This document shows positions 5,780 through 9,449 of a DNA stretch of 9,449 nt, piece after piece. How positions within the stretch are numbered: the first letter of the stretch is position 1; the number at the start of each line of letters is the position of its first letter. Origin of the DNA: Thermodesulfatator sp. (GTDB taxonomy: Bacteria; Desulfobacterota; Thermodesulfobacteria; Thermodesulfobacteriales; Thermodesulfobacteriaceae); assembly GCA_003978075.1 (NCBI GenBank), contig QOAM01000065.1, positions 1 through 9,449 on the forward strand, written 5' to 3'. Both the position numbers and the translations under genes were made by a program. The notes beneath the pieces are model-generated. The model was not told the origin of the DNA, ran no database searches, and was given only the letters and a program-made list of their open reading frames with translations.

Positions 5780-6769
5780 CGCAGACTTTACCTTTTCCTG
5801 CTTCCCTTCCTTTTGGTACTTACAGCCTGTGCGGTAGAGACCGGGCCTCCGGTGAGCCCGCAGGAGGTCTCTCAAGCCCAGACCGAGATCTGGGAGATCA
5901 AGCTGCGGGAATATCTACGATGTGAAGATCGGGTAGGCCGAATTTTGGTGCGGGTTTTACCGGTTACTGAGCACCGCGAGCCTCACCCCTGGTTTTTGGT
6001 GCAGATCATAGATCTTTCCCGTAATCCCCCGGAGATGGAGCGGGCCCTCTCCCGGATCTTTGCCCTGAGTCTTCCGGAGAAGGGCTACCTGGTAACCTTT
6101 GTTCATCCCGAGATCGAGGCCCAGGGCCTGAGGCCTGGAGCGGTGATTCAACGCTTGGAGACCCGTCGTCTCCGGCTGGGAAAGCCGGTGAAGCTCAGGC
6201 TCTGGAACGGGCCTCTCCTCACCCTCACCCCTCCGGTGGTATATACCGAGCCTGTAAACTTCCGGATCGTGGACAGTCCGGAGCCCAACGCCTGGGTCAC
6301 CCCGGAAAACCGCATGTATGTCACCCTGGCCCTCTGCCGGGCTCTACCGGACGATAATGAACTGGCCGCGGTGGTAGGACATGAACTGGCCCATCTTAAG
6401 CGGGGGCATCTCCAAAAGCGCATGGCCCTCTTTACCCTGCGAGACCTCTTGGGGGTGGGGGTATACGCCTTGGGAGGGCAAACCGCCCGAGATATCTACC
6501 GTTTGGGGACCAACTTCGCTCTGCTCAAGTTTTCCCGGGATCAGGAGCGGGAGGCCGATTTCTACGGGCTCTGGTACATTTACCGGGCGGGGTTTGATCT
6601 GCAAAGGGCCTCACAGGTGTGGGTCCATCTGGCGGCGGTCCTTCCCCCGAGTGGCCCCTCCCTTCTTTCCACCCATCCCATCACTGCCGAACGCCTGGCC
6701 CGCATTCGCAAGATTGTAGCTGCCATCCGCTCGGGAAAGACCTTCGAGGAGCTCCGCAGGGGGAAATAA
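5777..6769 (+). CDS. M48-family metalloprotease, predicted lipoprotein with PDZ-like insert
   Basis: A signal peptide of 17 residues ends in the lipobox LTAC, so Cys18 should be lipid-modified. The next residue is Ala, which by the E. coli +2 rule favours outer-membrane sorting. About 35-100 is a helical region. About 103-156 looks like a degenerate PDZ domain (GLRPGAVIQRLETRRL at 117-132, where 'GL.PGD.I..vNG' would be usual). The protease domain begins near 160 with PNAWV (170-174). It has HELAH at 202-206 (His202, Glu203, His206), the third zinc ligand Glu257 in QEREAD (256-261), and a closing STHP. All catalytic residues are present in this 330-residue protein. It belongs with periplasmic M48 proteases that police envelope proteins; the particular substrate is unknown. 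It is translated from TTG directly after htpX, so an integral-membrane and a lipoprotein M48 protease are made together. The gene name is left open because PDZ-bearing members differ from LoiP and BepA. Confidence 0.88.
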   Translation: MRRLYLFLLPFLLVLTACAVETGPPVSPQEVSQAQTEIWEIKLREYLRCEDRVGRILVRVLPVTEHREPHPWFLVQIIDLSRNPPEMERALSRIFALSLPEKGYLVTFVHPEIEAQGLRPGAVIQRLETRRLRLGKPVKLRLWNGPLLTLTPPVVYTEPVNFRIVDSPEPNAWVTPENRMYVTLALCRALPDDNELAAVVGHELAHLKRGHLQKRMALFTLRDLLGVGVYALGGQTARDIYRLGTNFALLKFSRDQEREADFYGLWYIYRAGFDLQRASQVWVHLAAVLPPSGPSLLSTHPITAERLARIRKIVAAIRSGKTFEELRRGK

Positions 6770-6770
6770 A

Positions 6771-8510
6771 ATGCTCCCTGCGGAAGTGGTCTTTTTACGG
6801 AAGCTCCTGCGCTTCCTCCGTCCTTACTGGCCTCTCGTAGCCCTGGCCATCTTCTTTTCCTTGCTGGCCTCCCTCACTTCTGGGGGAATCGCCTGGATGG
6901 TCAAGCCGGTCATGGATCGCGTCTTTCTTTCCCACAATTACACCTATCTCCATCTCCTCCCCCCGGCCATCCTGATCTTTTTCACTCTCCGGGGGTTCTC
7001 CTCTCTTCTTCAGGCCTATTTCATGCGCAAGGCCTCGCTCTCCATGGTTAACGACCTGCGGGCCCTTCTTTTCCGCAAGCTGGTCCATCTGCCCCTTCTG
7101 CTCTTCGAAGAGGAAGGCAGTGGGCGCAACCTCTCCCGCGTCCTGAACGACACCCTGGTCCTGGAGCCGGTGTTAAGCACCGTTTTTCAGGTCTTTTTGC
7201 TCGAAGGTTTTAATGTGCTGGTGCTTACCGGGGTGGCCCTTTCCCGCAGCCTGGGGCTCACTCTTCTTTCTCTCGTGGTCCTTCCGGGGATCGCCTACGG
7301 GGGCCAGTATCTGGCCCGACGGGTGCGAAGACACCGGCGCCGGGCCCAGCAAACCATCGGAGAACTCACCCATCACCTCACGGAGACCTTCCAGGGCCTG
7401 CGGGAGATCAAGCTTTACGGACGCACCGAAGGGGTCTTGCAACTCTTCCGCCGAGAGATCGACCGCTACGCCGGGCTTCTCCTCAAGATCACCAAGTATC
7501 GGGAAAGCTCAAAGAGCCTGGTGGATGTCATGACCGGGGTGGGAGGGGCCCTCATCGTGGCTGCGGGAAGCTACCTCGTTGTTCAGGGGAAGATCACTCC
7601 TGGGACCTTTTTTTCCGTGCTTACCGCTATTCTCATGCTCTTTACCCCCATTCGGAAGCTGGCCCGCTCTTACACCGGACTTTCCGATGCCCGGGCCGCC
7701 TGGGAACGCCTGGAGGAGATCCTAGGGATGCCGGAGGAGACCGGGGGAGGCCGCCAGGCAGTCCCTTTAAAAAGGGGCCTCCGGCTAGAAAAGGCCTCTT
7801 TTCGCTACCCCGGGGCCGAGGATTGGGCCCTGCGGGAGATCGATCTGGAGATTCCGGCGGGCAAGGTCACCGCCCTGGTGGGGCCAAGCGGGGCGGGAAA
7901 ATCCACCCTAGCGGCCCTTCTTCCCCGCTTTTTCGACCCCACCGAAGGGCGCATCCTCTGGGACGGGGTGGACCTGCGGGAATTTGAGCTCTCTTCTCTG
8001 CGAAGGCATATTGGGCTGGTCTCCCAGGAGATCGTGATCTTCAACGCCACGGTGGCGGAAAACATCGCCCTAGGTCACTCCGGGGCCTCTCTGGAAGAGA
8101 TCCAAGAGGCCGCCCGCCTGGCCAACGCCCACGAGTTCATTGTGCGTCTTCCCCAGGGCTACGATACCCTCCTCGGCGAGGGCGGAGTCTCCCTTTCTGG
8201 AGGACAAAAACAGCGTCTGGCCATTGCCCGGGCCCTTTTACGCAACCCCAGCCTCCTCATCCTGGACGAAGCCACCAGCCACCTGGACCCCCTCTCCGAA
8301 AAACTGGTGCAGGAGGCCCTTTCGCGTCTCATGCAGGGCCGCACCACTCTGGTCATCGCCCATCGCCTTTCCACCGTGCGCCACGCCGATAAGATTGTGG
8401 TTCTCGAGAGAGGGCGCAAGGTGGCTGAAGGAGGCCACGAAGAATTGCTACGTTCCTGCGAGCTCTATCGGAGGCTCTACCGGCTTTTAGAGCCCTCCAG
8501 CGTCTCGTAA
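6771..8510 (+). CDS. msbA: MsbA-like ABC exporter (half transporter, permease fused to ATPase)
   Basis: This 579-residue protein has the MsbA length and layout. Six membrane segments lie at about 20-43, 62-82, 132-156, 160-180, 247-270 and 276-296. The ATPase domain begins near 338, with A-loop Tyr346, Walker A GPSGAGKST (371-379), Q-loop Gln419, signature LSGGQ (475-479), Walker B LLILDE (495-500, catalytic Glu500) and H-loop His531. The D-loop reads SHLD (503-506) where exporters usually have SALD. It should work as a homodimer flipping lipid, probably lipid A core, across the inner membrane; multidrug exporters of the same subfamily cannot be excluded, since no lipid A biosynthesis gene lies beside it here. 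The ATG at 6771 is one base after the preceding stop and six bases after AGGGGGA. It is the third gene of the htpX operon. Its last 34 bases overlap the end of rsmE on the other strand. Confidence 0.8.
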   Translation: MLPAEVVFLRKLLRFLRPYWPLVALAIFFSLLASLTSGGIAWMVKPVMDRVFLSHNYTYLHLLPPAILIFFTLRGFSSLLQAYFMRKASLSMVNDLRALLFRKLVHLPLLLFEEEGSGRNLSRVLNDTLVLEPVLSTVFQVFLLEGFNVLVLTGVALSRSLGLTLLSLVVLPGIAYGGQYLARRVRRHRRRAQQTIGELTHHLTETFQGLREIKLYGRTEGVLQLFRREIDRYAGLLLKITKYRESSKSLVDVMTGVGGALIVAAGSYLVVQGKITPGTFFSVLTAILMLFTPIRKLARSYTGLSDARAAWERLEEILGMPEETGGGRQAVPLKRGLRLEKASFRYPGAEDWALREIDLEIPAGKVTALVGPSGAGKSTLAALLPRFFDPTEGRILWDGVDLREFELSSLRRHIGLVSQEIVIFNATVAENIALGHSGASLEEIQEAARLANAHEFIVRLPQGYDTLLGEGGVSLSGGQKQRLAIARALLRNPSLLILDEATSHLDPLSEKLVQEALSRLMQGRTTLVIAHRLSTVRHADKIVVLERGRKVAEGGHEELLRSCELYRRLYRLLEPSSVS

Positions 8511-9202
8511 CGCCAGGCTATCATGAGAAAGAGGGCCGCGGTCTCCGCCCTCAAGATATAAGGCCCCAAGGAAAGCGGAATGAACCCTTTTTCCTGGAGA
8601 AGAGCGGCCTCCTCCGGCGAAAAGCCCCCTTCAGGACCGGAAGCCAGGGCCATCTCTCGCACCTTCTCTCGAAAAAAGCCCCGTAGAAATTGGCCCCCGC
8701 CCTCGTAGGCAAACCCCCGGTGAGAAGCCGAGACCCTAAGTAATACCCGGGAAAGCTCCTCCGGGGGCCGGATTTCCGGGAGCCAGAGACGTCCGCTCTG
8801 CTTAAGGGCTTGTATAGCCCTCCGGTGAAGTCTTTCTCCGGTCCTTTCCGAAGGCCGCACCACTGCCCTGTGCGAAAGGAAGGGTAAGAGGCGGGTGACG
8901 CCCAGTTCGGTGGCCTTTTCCACTAGAAATTCCGTGCGCCCTCCTTTGAGAAGGGGAAGCAGGAGTTCCAAACGGAAGGGGGGATGAGGTTCGGTGCGCG
9001 CCAGCGTCTCTGGCAGCACCAGCACCTCCCGTCGGCTTACCCGGAGCACCCGGGCTACGAATTCCCGCCCCCGACCGTCGAGCAAGCGCACTTCTCCCGA
9101 GGAGATGCGCCGGACCTCTCGCAGGTGATGGGCCTCTTCGGGGTCGAGCTCCAGGACCTCCCCTTCCCGGATCTCCGGCGCGAAGAAGCGGGCCGGGCTC
9201 AT
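8477..9202 (-). CDS. rsmE: 16S rRNA m3U1498 methyltransferase RsmE
   Basis: RsmE uses S-adenosylmethionine to methylate N3 of U1498 in 16S rRNA. This copy has 241 residues, the usual size. The N-terminal PUA-like RNA-binding domain (about 1-70) has HHLREVRRISSGEVRLLDGRG (25-45). The SPOUT methyltransferase domain has EKATELGVTRLLPF (95-108), AIQALKQSGR (129-138), the SAM-binding knot GPEGGFSPEE (189-198) and LGPYILRAETAA (212-223), close to the family's 'LG.RILR.ETA'. The usual 'EQSGR' reads KQSGR. The ATG at 9202 overlaps the upstream gene's stop as ATGA, so the two are translationally coupled; no strong ribosome binding site is seen. Its 3' end runs 34 bases into the convergent ABC gene. 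The identification is strong. Confidence 0.95.
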   Translation of the reverse strand: MSPARFFAPEIREGEVLELDPEEAHHLREVRRISSGEVRLLDGRGREFVARVLRVSRREVLVLPETLARTEPHPPFRLELLLPLLKGGRTEFLVEKATELGVTRLLPFLSHRAVVRPSERTGERLHRRAIQALKQSGRLWLPEIRPPEELSRVLLRVSASHRGFAYEGGGQFLRGFFREKVREMALASGPEGGFSPEEAALLQEKGFIPLSLGPYILRAETAALFLMIAWRYETLEGSKSR

Positions 9203-9449
9203 ACCCGCAGGTTGACCTTTTCTAAGGCGCTCTTAAGCCCGCGAAATCCTTTGGCCTCCGCCACCCCGGCCAAAATTCTTTCGGGATCCTTTACCCTTAC
9301 CCCGGAAAGGAGACTCACCGGGAGGTCTCCAAAGACCTCAGGGGCCAAGGGAGTGCTAGGGCCGAGGAGGACCACTTCCCGAGCCCGGCGAACCTGCTCC
9401 AGGATGTCCTCCAAGGTGCGGTTGAGGATGGTCACCGAGGTCACGAAGA
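9199..9449 (-). CDS. DUF364 protein (putative heavy-metal chelation family), C-terminal end only
   Basis: The frame is open to the right edge of the window, so this is the last 82 residues of a longer protein; the GTG at 9444 is an internal Val codon rather than a start. The pattern SVTILNRTLEDILE, then VVLLGPSTPLAPEVF and LLSGVRVKDPE, matches the C-terminal Rossmann-like half of DUF364 proteins ('T...NGT...L', 'GP..PL.P..F', 'G..V.D'). These are predicted from structure to bind metal or a small ligand, with no established reaction. The usual 'NGT' reads NRT here. The gene overlaps rsmE by 4 bases (ATGA) and would be transcribed with it. The family call rests on a fragment, so confidence is moderate. 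Confidence 0.7.
   Translation of the reverse strand, partial: FVTSVTILNRTLEDILEQVRRAREVVLLGPSTPLAPEVFGDLPVSLLSGVRVKDPERILAGVAEAKGFRGLKSALEKVNLRV

Noticed and set aside
9199..9444. Separate small gene starting at GTG 9444
   Set aside because: The frame stays open to the window edge and the sequence matches the C-terminal half of a longer family, so the GTG is an internal codon.

Overview
The window reads as a compact, GC-rich chromosomal segment of a Gram-negative bacterium. Genes abut or overlap, there are no mobile elements, rRNA, tRNA or CRISPR repeats, and all predicted proteins belong to core or widespread families. An outer membrane is suggested by an MsbA-type lipid exporter and by a lipoprotein protease with a neutral residue after the lipid-bearing Cys. 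Proteins are rich in Glu, Arg, Lys, Leu and Pro. That fits a thermophile, and a Desulfobacterota or Thermodesulfobacteria-like host is a plausible guess, but this is inference from style and gene content only.

Layout: (1) Positions 1-352, minus strand: the N-terminal part of an HDOD-domain signalling protein that runs off the left edge. (2) 502-1188, plus: an HPP-family membrane protein, divergent from the HDOD gene, with a recognisable TATAAT promoter. (3) 4830-1196, minus: the heat-shock operon hrcA-grpE-dnaK, with no dnaJ after dnaK; dnaK ends 7 bases from the convergent HPP gene. (4) 4916-8510, plus: a tightly coupled run of htpX, a second M48 metalloprotease predicted to be a lipoprotein with a PDZ-like insert, and an MsbA-like ABC exporter (stop-to-start gaps of 0 and 1 base). 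(5) 9449-8477, minus: the C-terminal end of a DUF364 protein overlapping rsmE by 4 bases; the 3' end of rsmE overlaps the ABC gene tail to tail by 34 bases.

Functionally the centre is a proteostasis cluster. Cytosolic chaperones and their repressor are read one way. Inner-membrane and lipoprotein quality-control proteases plus an envelope lipid exporter are read the other way. Both arms start from one 85-base divergent control region. That region has no recognisable CIRCE operator although the operon encodes HrcA. It holds an AT-rich core flanked by a 6-bp inverted repeat. HrcA itself is odd in having all four of its cysteines within 24 residues of its C-terminal region. These are the points most worth a second look; I see no clearly novel multi-gene system.
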